Shown: positions 1 to 12,052 of the stretch, in pieces
Layout: each line of letters begins with the position of its first letter
How positions within the stretch are numbered: the stretch's first letter is position 1
Assembly (NCBI GenBank): GCA_010645155.1
Contig: CM021314.1
Coordinates: 5,099,460 to 5,163,459, forward strand
DNA: 64,000 bases
Reading direction: 5' to 3'
Source: Tigriopus japonicus
Taxonomy: Eukaryota; Arthropoda; Copepoda; Harpacticoida; Harpacticidae
Position numbers and translations under genes: made by a program
The notes under the pieces: generated by a model
Told to the model about the DNA's origin: nothing
The model's input: the letters and a program-made list of their open reading frames with translations, nothing else
Database searches by the model: none

Positions 1-2340
1 GAAGAATCTCGTGATTTAACGACGTTTATCACCGAGCTTGGGAGATTTCGGTACACGAGAGCACCAATGGGTCTTGCTAGTACTCAAGATGAATACTGCA
101 GACGTGGCGATGATGCGCTTGAAGGACTCGGGTTCCAGTCCAAAGTGGTTGATGATATTTTGGTATTTTCAGAAACTGCTCGCGATCATGTTTTCCACGT
201 CATTCAAATTCTGGATCGTTGTCGCGCTGCCAGAATCACTCTCAATCCAAAGAAGTGCAATTTGGGCAACAAGGAGGTTGCGTTTGCTGGATACCTGGTT
301 GGCCAGGAAGGAATTCGTCCAGATCCATCCAAGCTCGATGCCCTGAGTGATTTCCCCACCCCTACAAGTTTGACGGAACTTCGTAGTTTTATGGGATTGG
401 CGAATCAACTTGGGATGTTCAGTCCTGATATTGCTCGATTGGCAGAACCTTTGAGAGGCCTAATGAAGAAGAAATCGGAGTTTGTATGGAATGCAAATCA
501 TGATGTGGCCTTCAAGAATTTCAAAAAGGTATTGGTGAAGTCCATTACATTAGTTCCTTTTGACTTGAATTTGCCCACAGTCCTCCAAACCGATGCCTCA
601 CGACTTCATGGACTTGGTTTTGCGTTAATGCAGAAGAAGGGTGAGAAATGGAATTTGATTCAATGTGGATCACGTTTCGTCACTGAAACAGAATCAAGAT
701 ACGCAATGATTGAACTCGAGATGTTAGCCGTTGTTTGGGCCGTTCAGAAGTGTTCCATTTACCTTCTGGGACTCCCAAAATTCGAAATAATTGTCGATCA
801 TCGTCCTCTTCTTCCATTTCTTAATGAGTATACTCTAGATAAGATTGAGAATGCTCGTCTCCAACGCCTGGTCCAGAAATTATCTCGTTATGTCTTCACT
901 GCTTCGTGGAAGAGTGGGAAGGAGCATATGATCCCGGACGCGTTTTCCCGTGCTCCCGTAGGACAACCCGGTCCAGAGGACTTCGCTCTTGCTGACGAGA
1001 TTGACGAGTCCATGAACAAGAAAGTCAGGAGGATCGCATCGGTGATTAACGGAGATGAAGAAGAGAGTCGAGGAGATTTGATGTTGAGTGATCTCAGGAA
1101 GACCGCTCAATCCAACCCTATGTATGATTGCCTCGTCAAATACGTTTCGAGTGGATTCCCGCAGAGGATGGAAGATATTCCTGTGGATTGGAGAACCGAA
1201 CTTCAACACATGAAGAAACTGAAAGATAAGTTGTCGGTTTTTCAAGATCTCGTTTTATTTGATGGTCGAATTGTCGTGCCATTACCCGCTCGAAAGTCCG
1301 TTTTGAAAAATCTTCATTCTTCTCATCAGGGCATAGATCGTACGAAACGACGTGCTCGTATGTCGGTTTATTGGCCCGGCATGGGATCCGATATCCAGAA
1401 TACGGTAGAGAGCTGTAATCATTGCCAGATTCATCTCCCTAGCCTTCCCAAAGATTTCCAGACGGATCCACCTCGAACAGAACGTCCTTTTGAGAGAGCA
1501 TCTTGTGATTTGTTCTCCTATGGTGGACACGCCTATTTGGTGTACGTGGACCGTTTTAGTGGCTGGCCCGTTCTTGATCGTTGGAATTCTGATCCGTCAT
1601 CAAACCAAGTCATCAAAGCAATGGTCAAGCATTTTGCTGATTATGGGATTCCCGTATCCTTGAGAAGCGACGGTGGACCCCAGTTTAAGTCCGGGGAATT
1701 TGCCAGATTTGTCCGCGAGTGGAATGTCAACCACGAAATGAGTTCCCCTCATCACCCAGAATCTAACGGCCATGCTGAATCCGCCGTGAAAGCGATGAAA
1801 ATGCTGGTAAAAAAGACGAATTCAGACATTAATCATCCAGATTTTCTCCGTGGTTTATTGGAATGGAGGAACGTTCCAGGTCCCACTGGTCGTTCGCCGT
1901 CTGAATTATTATTTGGCCGTCAAATGCGATCACTAATTCCCGTCGTTCCAGAATTACTCAAACCGATCGATTTGACCGACATACCCGAACGTCGAGAACG
2001 AGCTCAACAGAAGTCGAGGGCTCACGCTGACAAGACGGCCATTTCCATGAAACCCATGACGATTGGAAGCCGTGTTCGTATTCAGGACCACGTGACGGGT
2101 TTGTGGAATGATGATGGGCGTGTGATGAAAAGAAGAGGTCGACGATACTTGCTTCGTTCATCCAATTCTCGCCTGAAGTGGCGAAATCGCCGATTTTTAC
2201 GTCCATTCCACGAGGAGAAGGTTGCACGTGAGACGGATAGGGATGATCCCGTTAAGGAAGGAATTTCAGAACCTCCCGTGAGGAAATCCCCGATTCAACC
2301 TCCCGTGATTATAGTCATAGTAAATGCACTCAATTGTTAA
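1..2340 (+). mobile_element. Ty3/gypsy-like retrotransposon pol (RT end, RNase H, integrase), cut by window edge
   Basis: The frame is open from base 1, so the true start lies outside the window; the first ATG at 67 is internal. Counting residues from that ATG, the reverse transcriptase active-site box VVDDILVF is at 27-34 (usually Y/FVDDIL). An RNase H domain follows, with acidic residues in TDAS (about 176), IELEML (216-220), VDHRP (244) and PDAFSR (291). The integrase has an HHCC finger (H417/H420, C450, C453) and a DD35E core: D481 in CDLF, D535 in RSDGGPQF, E571 in NGHAES, with 35 residues between D535 and E571. The C-terminus ends in a WRNRRFLRP block typical of gypsy pol tails. No chromodomain is seen. 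There is no internal stop over 780 codons, which suggests a young copy. No 3' LTR was recognised; a foldback repeat starts 14 bp after the stop and may have split it. Gag and protease are not in the window. Confidence 0.93.
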
Positions 2341-2354
2341 TGCAGTTAGATAAG

Positions 2355-2805
2355 CCAAGAAGCACTGGAATTATGGAGTGGGAGGCTAGCTATGAGAATA
2401 ATGATTTCCGGTAAAAACAATTCAATCACGCTCTTCTGCAAATGAGACCTTGCATATGTTGACAAAAATACGTACTTCAATTTTCAGCTCAATCGAACGT
2501 CGGAGCCAAAAGTTATTGTCACTCAAAATTCAGTGCAAATCCTACCGATAATGAATGAACTCGCCCTTTTGTGGTAATCGTTGTACAACAAAAGGGCGAG
2601 TTCATTCTTGTATGCTCTCAGCTGTACATAAGTTTGAGAAGGCATAACTTTTCACTTCGGTATTCGATTGGGCTGAAATTTGAAATAAGTGTTCTTCTCA
2701 ATGCAAGCCAGGTCTCATTTGCAGAAGAACGCAAATGGTTCGTTTCTGCTGGAAATTATAATTCTCATTGCAAGCATCCCACTCCATGATTTCCGTGCTT
2801 CTTGG
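2355..2805. repeat. 451-bp foldback (palindromic) element inserted behind the gypsy pol
   Basis: The left half is the approximate reverse complement of the right half about a centre at 2580. Outer ends are CCAAGAAGCAC and GTGCTTCTTGG. The innermost arms (2554-2571 and 2589-2606) are an exact 18-bp inverted match around a 17-base loop. The arms diverge by small substitutions and indels. The element is flanked by a direct repeat: ATAAG on both sides if the element ends at the palindrome ends, or 13 bp (GATAAGCCAAGAA at 2349-2361 and 2805-2817) if part of the arm is counted as target duplication. No coding capacity; likely a non-autonomous DNA transposon (foldback or MITE type). Confidence 0.85.
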
Positions 2806-2817
2806 ATAAGCCAAGAA

Positions 2818-5800
2818 CGTCTCTAGAGGTGGACTTTTCACGGCACGGCAAAACGGGCCAGAGATGACCCAAATCGAGTGAAAGGCAACGATCCAATGCC
2901 AATTCAGCCGAAAATTTAGACTAGCCTCTTTTGTCTTCTGGCTAATTTGGCTGGGTGAACTCGGTGAACTGCCAAAGATGAGGCCTCTACTAGATTAAGG
3001 ATTAGATGCAAGTGTTGCAATGTTCAAAATGACTTTAAGATGCTCATTGATTGGGCCCAAAGAGCAATCATTGGTTTGAATGGTATACAAAGGTGACTTA
3101 ACTTATTGTTTTGCCACACTTAAAGTCAGCTGCTTTTTCCTAATTTGTTGGTTCACATTTAATTAATCTGAAAAAGACAACGTCCCACAGGGTCCCTGAA
3201 GAGAGTAGATGAAAATCAAAAATGGTGACCAATACAATCAGAATATTATTAAGAACTTATTATGCAACATATTGGACAAAACCTGTCAATGTAAAGAGTA
3301 ATGAGCTTTAAAGCCTTTTGTGAGTGTTCAAATAATTTATCTGAAAATAAAATCCAGATTGGCAAAAGGTTTTTTTCTTAGTTCTGACTAGAAGATCACA
3401 TAGCCCAACCTTTCTTCAAACTTTCAAGACACAACAATTGAGGCATGTCAAGAAAAAAATCTGCTTGCTTTTTCCATTAATTGCAATGAAGGCCTTTCAA
3501 TACAATCATTCAGACCGCAAGTGTCTTTCAATAGTCTTAAAACACTTCAAATTGATTTTGTGTGCAGTTTTTTGAGTTGCTGTAGGCACCCTGAAAAAGG
3601 AAAACAAGCTCGGTCGTGCTCGTGCTATTCTTTTACGTCGTGCAACGAAGGTTGTGCGGCTCATAATTTAAAAAGAATGTTTTTTAGTGTCTATTTTCCA
3701 ATGCAACATCATTGCCCAAACATTTTTTTAATGTCTTGTAGTGTCGTAGAAAGCTCTCTAGGTGCTTAATGTTCTTGTGAATATCTGAAATGTGAGGCCT
3801 CTCAGAAAGCGAACTGAGTGAAGGTATAGGGAATGTAAGATCTCCTATCTTGATGAGTCAGTGATGTTGACTAGACTGTTTATTAACGAGGAAATACGAT
3901 ATTTATATGACGGTGCTCACCTGAGGACCGCACCTCAGTCGAGCATTTCAAGAGGGGTTAATTAACCCCATAAAGGTAAGACAATTAAAACTTTTTTGAG
4001 GATTATGATAAAGTTACTTAAAGTGTAAATGTTAGAAAAGTGTAGCCTATCCAAAGTAATCTAATTTAGACAAAGGTGTGCTGTTCGAGCTTTTGTCCCT
4101 AATTTGCATTGAAATTTCGACTTTGGTCCTGCCTAACAATGCCACGCAAATTCATCTTGAAAATTGATCAGGAATCGTATTTCCCCCGGAAATTCTTCCC
4201 CGACCAAAATGGAGAGTTTCATCGCGCTCATTCATTAAACAACTTGTACAACATAATGGCGTTTTTGAGCTTATCTGTTATCCAACTTGAACAATTTATG
4301 TCTTTTATTATTTATTACAGCAAGTCTCATCTTGCTCATCTACGCCTTATCCTGAACTTAATTAAGACATGGCAAACTTTGTTGCTTATTGGAAATCGAG
4401 TTTTTTATGGGTTGTCACCTTGGCATGAATTCATGTTCTAGAATTGATGGTTTCATCTTCGAATTTCTTTTATTATACAATCGTGTCATTGATTTCAGGA
4501 CAATCTAAGTATGGGTAAGATATTCTAAAGTTGTTCAAGTAGTGTGAAGTAGTGAATTTGCATGTGGATTAAGGTCCATATGCCATAAAGTAGACTTGCA
4601 CCTTATAATAAAAATTGACATTGATGCAAACAAGGTAAAAATTCTTACGTTTTTTTTTAAAACTTAAGAATACTATGAGCTAGCAAAAATACTGTAATGT
4701 ATATAATTCATAATATATAATGTATTTGTGGTCATAGATGCTTACATATCCAATTTTTGACTATTTTCCAATGTCGTCCCAAGTTTGACACACAAGGATT
4801 TGGCATAACCTTCTATGCTTTTCTTCAGAACTTCATGATTTGAAGTGTTATAGAATTTCATGAAAGACTGGATATAAGAACACTCAACAGGAAAATATCT
4901 CTTGATATCAAGTAAGATACAAAGTAAAAGATTAGTCAGTTTTACTTTATTTGTTCAGAATGCAATAATATATTAGAAAGATGTGTTTTGGAGACCAAAT
5001 TAAAGATATGAGAACTGTTTCATAATGTTAAAGTTGAGTCTGATTCATATTGTCTCATTTCAATCGATCTAATGTCAGTTTATTTCTAGTTTAGCTTAGT
5101 TTTTTGTAAGTTTCAATGGCAGTCAAATTTGTCTGAACATTTTCATGTATTCATTGTTTTCTATTCTTATTTTTCGTTTATAAGTTCAATGATCAGCAAA
5201 AGTTTGAATGACGCAAATGAACCTTATTCATTGAAAAGGTGTGTTCTAGGCTGAGTAAGAGTTGAAATAGTAGAATATTTAAGGGTGTTTTATCCGTTCA
5301 TTGAAACCATAAACAGCCATTACACGTTTAGTGTTTTGCTTGAATAATGCATTTTGTTGTTCAAATATTCCAAAAAAATATCCCAAACCACTGTAAGTTG
5401 ATGTATAATCATCAATTCTTTAAAAACTGAGCCTTTCTACTTTCAAAAGCACGTTCTCTCCTTTTGTGCTTCTCCACTTGATCTAGGTCACCCCTGATTT
5501 GCCGTGCGCCGTCCAGGGAAATTGGATAAGCCTACCAACAAATGCTATCGATGTACACCTATGGAAACTCAAAAACCGAGTGGCATTTTCAATTATGGTG
5601 TTTTTATTTCAATTTAAATTGTCATGTTTGACAGAAATTAGTAAACCTAGTCATTGACCTTTTGTCCTCAGAGGGTAGAGGCTGAGATCCCACACAAGAA
5701 AACATCAATTGAACTAAAATCCTAATTACCGTGAAGAATTAACGTCAAATAAAGTAAGCTTTAAAACTACTTTTATGCTTCAAATTGTACTGTACATACA

Positions 5801-6174
5801 TTTGAGTGCTTTGCTTATGCATAATCAAAAAACCAAGGTATGAGCAAAAAATCGCGGAAAGTGCAAAAACTTATTTTTGCCGTCTCATATTTGGCTTCGG
5901 CATGTCTCTCATCTGGCCACCCTGTTTTGAATGTTATTGTTGTGATTTCTACCATTTGGCGTTTGCCAGCTCGCCAAGCTCCTCCCCCACCGGGTTGATT
6001 GGGCGTAACCCCTCAACACACACTGCGTCTAACCTCCCTTACTTTCCTCCCCAATTGTACTCATCCCAACATCGCTGATCTGCATCATCGGTCAACCATC
6101 GGAGCCTCCAATCCATCCATCTATCACTAATGAGTGTGTTAGTGAGTGGCTGAGTTGGTCTCCAAGTTCGTAGC
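2818..6174. other. Intergenic region between the gypsy element and NELF-B
   Basis: No coding region is supported here; the open frames are short and have no recognisable motifs. A perfect 16-bp palindrome (GGGGTTAATTAACCCC) lies at 3954-3969. The last few hundred bases become GC-richer and must contain the NELF-B promoter and 5' UTR. I could not place a TATA box or a transcription start with confidence. Confidence 0.5.
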
Positions 6175-8211
6175 ATGGCCAGTATTGCCACTCACGGGTC
6201 AGCCGGCTCGTCCAGCGTGCCCGGATCCACCGGCGGCCCCAATGCGGCGTCCAATGCGGTCACGGCAGGCATGTCATCGAGCGCTAGTAGCGGTCTAACT
6301 TCGGCGAGTGGGGGCGGTTCGGGCTTTGGCTTAGAAGAGATCGGCATTCCGGGGCGGGATTACCTCAAAGAAGCGCTCACCTCGTGTACGGACCCGCTCA
6401 AGGCCATCGAAGACTTTCAGATTGAGAACGGCATTCTCTTGCCGTCTCTCCGTCCCATGTTGCCCATGTTGGATCTCCACGGCATTAAACGACTCGATTT
6501 CCACAATTCCGTCTTGGAAGACCTGCGAGAACGGCTCATCCAGCAAATTACGGGTCCGGTGGCTCAATCGGGCATCAGCGCCAAAGAACGCGAACGTAAG
6601 TTGAAAGAGCTACTGGTCAAGTCGTTTCCCGTCATCAAAATCAAGTCGTTGAGGCCGGTAGTCATGAGCGTCCTCAAGCAGATGAGCTTCGTCGAGGATC
6701 GGTATCTCAAAGTCCTGGTGAGGGACAAGGAGCTCTACGAGGATTGCGATATCGTGATCAAACGCCACCTTTGGCGGGACAACCAATCGTTGTTCGGCGA
6801 CGAAGTCTCGCCCCATCTGAGTAGTTACATTCGCGACAAAGAGGCCCTTTTGTACCGGCATGAGGCGCCCAACGCCTTTTTCGCCCTCTCGCCCAAAGCG
6901 CGTCGCCAACTTGAGGTAATCCAACGGTTGGCTGACATGATCGGTAACAATGTCAAGTTGTACGACATGACGCTCCAATTCTTGCGCACATTGTTTCTCC
7001 GCACCCGCAACGTGCATTACTGTACGTTGCGCGCGGAACTGTTGATGGCGCTCCACGACCTTGAGGTCCAAGATATCGTGTCTGTGGACCCGTGTCATAA
7101 TTTTACGTGGTGTCTCGACGCCTGTATCCGGGAGCGCAACGTGGACGTGAAGAAATCGCGCGAGCTTCAGGGCATTCTGGACGCCATTCGTCGTGGTCAA
7201 GAGCAAGTGTTGGGTGACTTGTCCATGACGTTGTGTGACCCTTTCGCCATTCACTTCTTGGCCGCTTCAGCTTTGAAAATATTGAATCATCAGGTCGAGC
7301 GAGAAGGCATGCCGCGGGACAACACCATCCTCCACCTCCTCCTTCGAATGCTCTTCTTGGGCTTGTCCGCTTGGGAAATGATCGAGACTCAGGAATTTGC
7401 CGAGCCCAAACTGGATCCAAAGTTGGTGACCAAATTTATTCCAGCGCTTATGTCACTCATCGTGGACGACCAAGTGCGGGCTCAGAATAACAAGTTGCCG
7501 GTCGAAGACCGAGCCACGGCTCAGATCGTTATTGAGCATTCCGGACCGCCCCCCGAAGCGTACCAGGTACGGTTTCTTTTCTTTCTGATCCACGGGATTG
7601 TGCACGACTATCCCTTACTGAGCTTGCGACTTTACTTCCAGAACTTTATCGGCAGTTCCCTGGTGGCTACCACCTTAGCCATGCATTACACTTTACAAAC
7701 GGCTCGTGCCAAAGACGCCACGGGCTTGAAACGGGTGTTGGGCTTCTTAGCCAACGTGGTTCACATGCATCCTTATGAAGACACATTCATGCATAGCTTG
7801 GTTACAAACCTTATTCAGGTAAGTGGTGGTGGGCCTTCTTACAAAAGCAAAACTGTTTGTGAATCACCTAATCTTTTCAATCCTTGCTAGATGAGGGACG
7901 ATTTCGAGGCGCAAGATTTTTGTACTTGCGTCTTCGACGAATTCTTCTTCACGTCAATCAACCATGACAACTTTGTTCGCCATCTTATGAGACTTCTTTG
8001 GTTCGTGTACACCAAAGTCAACGGAACCAGGCTAGAAAACATCATGAAATTAACCGAACCCGCGGCCTACGGAACTCCCGAGGCCACGAAAGATCCGATG
8101 ACCCAAGAGTATTCAGCCTTAAAGGAAAGAATCGATGCACACTTGAAAGCGTTGGCCTCGAGTCGAGCTAATGAGGAGGGAAAAGCCGATCAAGTTTTGG
8201 AGAACGTCTGA
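6175..8211 (+). CDS. NELFB: Negative elongation factor B (NELF-B/COBRA1), two exons
   Basis: NELF-B is a core subunit of the nuclear NELF complex, which with DSIF holds RNA polymerase II in promoter-proximal pause. Exons are 6175-7818 and 7891-8211 with a 72-bp GT-AG intron (7819-7890); the donor is CAG/GTAAGT and the acceptor CTTGCTAG. The intron length is a multiple of three but carries a TAG at its end, so retention would truncate the protein. The joined frame gives 654 residues against about 580 in human; the extra length is mostly a Ser/Gly/Ala-rich N-terminus (residues 1-50). From about residue 55 the sequence follows the COBRA1 family closely, for example LRPMLPMLDLHGIKRLDFH, FFLIHGIVHDYPLLSLR and the block HMHPYEDTFMHSLVTNLI just before the intron. 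The ATG at 6175 has G at +4. Codon use is GC-rich and unlike the surrounding DNA. A possible polyadenylation signal AATAAA lies at 8495-8500. Confidence 0.96.
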
Positions 8212-8885
8212 TTTAGATATTCCGCTCCCTATTGAACTATTCCTAAAAGAATGCAATGAAATCTTCGTCTCTATTGAGATGATGGTACATACTTTCCCGG
8301 CGTGCAAAATGACTTGAATACAGTTTAAAGACCACATATCAAAGTGTTTGAAAAAAAGTGCTCGACTGAAGTCTTTTTAGGCGTGCACAAGGAATGAATG
8401 AATGACATTCGATTATTCTTGAATTATTTTGCAGAGAATCGGGCTTTTTAATTCGACTTCCCACTTGGAAGTGAATGATGTGTTAACGTAATGAAATAAA
8501 AAAAAAAAAAATGTTATACTGTACATACCAGCCATGCTAAGTTTCTCAGATAATTTTCAGAATATATCCTCAATTTAACGTGGTATGCATATCCTATATA
8601 ATTGGATAATAATAATAATTGGATAATAATATAATTGACATAACCTGCTAGCTTGAAGAATTAGTTTTTGAGTTGTCCATTACAACTTGTGTGGTCGAAA
8701 AACTGAAGCCACGAGATTCTCCCTCTTGAGGAATTCGGTCCATAGATAAGTACTTGACAACACGGGTAATTGGTGTTGTTATTGTAGGTAGCCAATTTAT
8801 CCACGTACGATCTCTCAAGCGCAAAATATGATCCAAACTTAGACCCTTATACGAAAGTCTCGTAAACTCAGTTGGTTAGAGTAGA
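8212..8885. other. NELF-B 3' UTR and intergenic spacer
   Basis: Contains the probable polyadenylation signal AATAAA at 8495-8500 followed by a poly-A run. An AT-rich stretch with repeated ATAATAAT/TTGGATAAT units lies near 8600-8640. No gene seen. An in-frame TAG at 8877-8879 closes the frame just upstream of the next gene's ATG. Confidence 0.6.
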
Positions 8886-10001
8886 ATGTCTGAGGAGGGT
8901 GAAGATTTTTTCTTACCAACCATTGGTGACGGACTACACAGTTTGTTATCAGTTTGCTTGTGGTTTCCAAGTGTGACAATGGGAACATTTTTTAACTTGG
9001 CAGTGATAGGAGGCATAAAAAACGACCAATACTCCACACTCGTCCGTCAATTACAAGTGGGCATCTTGACCTTGAATGTGTGGCACAATGTCTGTCCAAT
9101 TTGGATAGACATCATTCGACAATTTTATGGGCCGCTTCCTAGTTACGTTTGCACCTTTGCCGTCCATTGGAAGTACTCCCGGTTCATGTTGACCTATCTT
9201 CTGGCGGGAGAAGGCCATTTACTACGGATCCTGTATTGCACAGTTTGGTCCAATGTAGGATACCTCAACGATCAGTTTGCATTGAATTTTGTCCATTCCT
9301 GGAACACACTTTTGACGTTTCATTTGTGTGTCTTAACCTGGTTATTGGAGGATCACCGAAATCTCAGATATTTCATTTGTACAGGGATCACTCCAAAGAA
9401 GGGGCCGAACACGATCAATACGGTATTGACACATTTGATTATTTATTCTCTTGTCATCATGGTTATAGCCTCGATTGTTTCAAAAACGAAAAGACGACAC
9501 TGGTTGAGGAAAACTAACGGTAACAACAATGTTTGAATCTGAATCTCTATCTTTTATCATTATACATTCGATCCAATTCTGTAGGTGTTGGTGTACAAGG
9601 TTTGAGCCAGTATGTTCCACCCAAGCGAACTTTTGGAGATTTGCTCAATCTGAAGATGCTCCAAGGTAGAGTACTCGTTAGCAGCAAAACACGAGCTATC
9701 ATTTAATATCTCCCACTATTCTCGGGATTTGTTTTCAGTGCCGTTGATCGCTTTGGCCCTTATTCCGGAGATATATTTCTCGTTTGTTCCATGGGACGTT
9801 ACACTAAACTCGGGCTTCCGATCAACACTCCTCGTTGCCTCACAATTTTTTTACCATTTCGTTCTGGGCTTTATAATTCCTTTGACGTATGTTATTGCCG
9901 ATGATAAGATCTATGTTGGTTATCTCCAACTACGAAGAGACACCGTGGTTTGGATCATGTCCAAATTCAGAAAAAGCCATAGGCTTTCCGAGCAGCCTTA
10001 A
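8886..10001 (+). CDS. Seven-transmembrane receptor-like protein, three exons, family unassigned
   Basis: Exons are 8886-9519, 9585-9665 and 9739-10001, all with GT-AG junctions (introns 65 and 73 bp) and phases that agree (1/1), giving 325 residues. An in-frame TAG at 8877-8879 supports the ATG at 8886. The protein is strongly hydrophobic with about seven segments: roughly 18-42, 55-80, 88-108, 134-154, 178-198, 237-257 and 268-292. The order fits a class A-like GPCR: a Cys at the start of helix 3 (C89), a basic third loop (KTKRRHWLRK, 200-209) and a P-x-x-Y in helix 7 (IPLTY, 285-289, a variant of NPxxY). The DRY motif is missing; the corresponding position reads GEGHLLRILY. The C-terminal tail is short and basic. 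What is seen is a real spliced membrane-protein gene. The GPCR assignment is inference, and another multi-helix family is possible. It lies 674 bp downstream of NELF-B on the same strand. Confidence 0.65.
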
Positions 10002-10397
10002 GTGTTATCATGGATTAAAACTGTCTGAACTTGATAAATCTATGTATTTCACGCCTCTCGTCACATTCAAACAACAGAAGTAATCGATTACGATTACAGA
10101 TCGGTGATGACTTGGCCCAAGGAGTAGGTCTTTCGAAACAATGGATTTCTCAATGAACTCGTAGCAATGCAGGATTTATCTGAAATACAAGTAAAATTTG
10201 TTTATTCAAAGCGTTATTTATGGCTTTCTTTCAAAATTGAAGACTCGTTACATTGTGCCAAAACACAACTGCAAAATACAGACCCAATTGTTCCTTTCTC
10301 CTATGTGGGAACCCTACTTTCAGCAGAGAACTTTTTCGCATAATTTGCGCCCCCAAATGGTTGAAAATTGAAAACCTATACATACTCAATGAAATAG
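10002..10397. other. 3' region of the seven-helix gene
   Basis: No coding region supported. This stretch separates the stop codon at 9999-10001 from the first foldback repeat at 10398. Confidence 0.5.
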
Positions 10398-10637
10398 GTC
10401 GGTTGTTGAGGTAGTTTGGAAGTAAAGTAGAAGCAGATCTAAAAGCATAGAAGAAGCACATGAGATGGAGTAGAAATAACCATGCTCGATCAAGTTTTGC
10501 TACATAAACTGTTATTGAAAAAACGGAGCTTAAGGAGCGAAACTTGATCGAGCATGGTTATCTATTCTCCATCTCATAGGCTTCTTTCATGATTCTAGGT
10601 ATGCTTCTCCTAGTTTCAAAGTACCTCAACAACCGAC
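10398..10637. repeat. Foldback repeat, copy A (240 bp)
   Basis: Outer arms start GTCGGTTGTTGAGGTA (10398-10413) and end TACCTCAACAACCGAC (10622-10637), an exact 16-bp inverted match. Inner arms around CCATGCTCGATCAAG and CTTGATCGAGCATGG are also inverted and nearly exact, with an AGATGGAG/CTCCATCT block between. A second, diverged copy lies about 600 bp downstream (11188-11401), so this is a dispersed family. No open frame. Likely a non-autonomous DNA transposon. Confidence 0.85.
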
Positions 10638-10639
10638 GT

Positions 10640-10845
10640 GAGCTATATCAAGGATGGCTCAAGCCAGGATTACTTTCAAAATACACACTGGGTCCGATTA
10701 GTACAATGAAAATTCAACGGAACAATCCATTTGTTGCAAAAACCTCACATTTTAGTACAATGATCGGACCCAGTGTGTATTTTTGAAATTCGTCCTGACG
10801 TACAGTGGTTCCTGGCTATATCAAGGAGCTATATACGCAAACGAA
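10640..10845. repeat. Third hairpin repeat, different sequence family
   Basis: Core arms at about 10674-10700 and 10761-10787 are inverted copies (ACACACTGGGTCCGAT and ATCGGACCCAGTGTGT) with a 60-base loop. Weaker inverted similarity extends outwards around the CCAGGA and AGCTATAT blocks. It starts directly after copy A and is not related to it in sequence. No coding capacity. Confidence 0.7.
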
Positions 10846-11187
10846 GATGCGTGTGTAGGAGAGCTCAATACAATACAACATAAATTTTGTATTTGAAAAG
10901 TACATTTTATGTCTTAATCCACGAAGGAAAAGAAACGAGGCTTTAATTAAATGAACTGAATGAGTGGATTAATCTTGTTAAATCCATTCGAGAACAACAA
11001 TTATCTACAATAGAGGGGTAAAGGAAAAACTAGCTCCAAAATGAACATGAAGAGAGGTACGACAGGCATGTTCCCCAAAGTTATTACTAATGGGCCATTA
11101 GAAATGGCCTTTGCTGACGGAGAGTTCAAATCAAAATAATGCAAATACTTGTCTCAGAACTTTTGGAGTTGTTGGCAAACAGAAGGT

Positions 11188-11401
11188 AAGTTGTGGCACA
11201 TTTGGAAGTATTGTAGAAGCCTATGAGATGGAGTAGAAATAACCATGCTCGATTAAGTTTCGCTACATAAGCTGTGATTGAAAAATGCAGCTTAAGCAGC
11301 GAAACTTGATCGAGCATGGATATTTCTTCTCCATCTCATAGGCTTCTTTCATGCTTCTAGGTATGCTTCTACTATACTTTCAAAGTACCCCAACAACCGA
11401 C
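11188..11401. repeat. Foldback repeat, copy B (about 214 bp)
   Basis: Same family as copy A: shares the ATGAGATGGAGTAGAAATAA arm, the CCATGCTCGAT/ATCGAGCATGG inner arms and the terminal CAACAACCGAC. Relative to copy A it lacks about 24 bases in the left arm, and its left end is degraded. The left boundary is approximate. Confidence 0.75.
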
Positions 11402-11810
11402 CTAGAGTCGTAAACAGCTAGTAACCAGATAAGAAAATTTGAGAGAAAGAAAATTTGTATGGGTGAGCAATACCATTTTTCATGGATTTCAAGTCAACGA
11501 GGAAAATATCGGCTCAAGTTGTTTAATATATGATTAAAATTACAAAAGCCTAATAAACCTTTATAGCAAACCCCACTGAGAGGCATTTAAGAGCCCTCAT
11601 TCGAGAACTGACTCGTATTTTTCAAAGTTTTGTTGTACTGCAGATAAGAGCGCGATCGTGGGTCACTAAATTACCAAGCAAACAAAAGCGTTTCCTGAAA
11701 ATCAACGTATTTTTAGTGTAACAATTTGCTTCAGATCATTCATTACATTAAAGTTCAACGCTAAATTGAACCATCTTTGTGTGTAAGCTCAAGCAACGGC
11801 TCCTAATGGG

Positions 11811-12052
11811 TTACAAATTAGACTGTAGAGTACCTCTGAAACGAATAAAATTCGATTTGGAAGCCCGAAGTTCTGCTGGAGTTGAAGAAATATCACTGGA
11901 CAAGATGAGGGAATCTTCCAAGCTTGTATAGGGCTGCTTGATGGATGTTCCATTGATGGTCACCACACTTGTGGTGCCACCATTTTTCATACTTGGGGAA
12001 CACGCCGTGTGCTCCTCGGGTGATCCACCGTCCGAATTAGAGTCCGAAGAAT
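11811..12052 (-). CDS. Terminal exon of the PH-domain gene
   Basis: Acceptor TCTTTCTTTAG before 12052; phase 1 entry; open for 79 codons to TAA at 11811-11813. Encodes NSDGGSPEEHTACSPSM, VVTINGTSIKQPYTSLEDS and SNFIRFRGTLQS. An internal GAG/GTACTC at about 11832 could be a donor for a further exon; the in-frame stop makes this the simplest end. Confidence 0.65.

Noticed and set aside
7819..7890. Reading NELF-B through the 72-bp intron
   Set aside because: The in-frame TAG at 7888-7890 and strong splice sites show it is an intron; the family sequence resumes at 7891.
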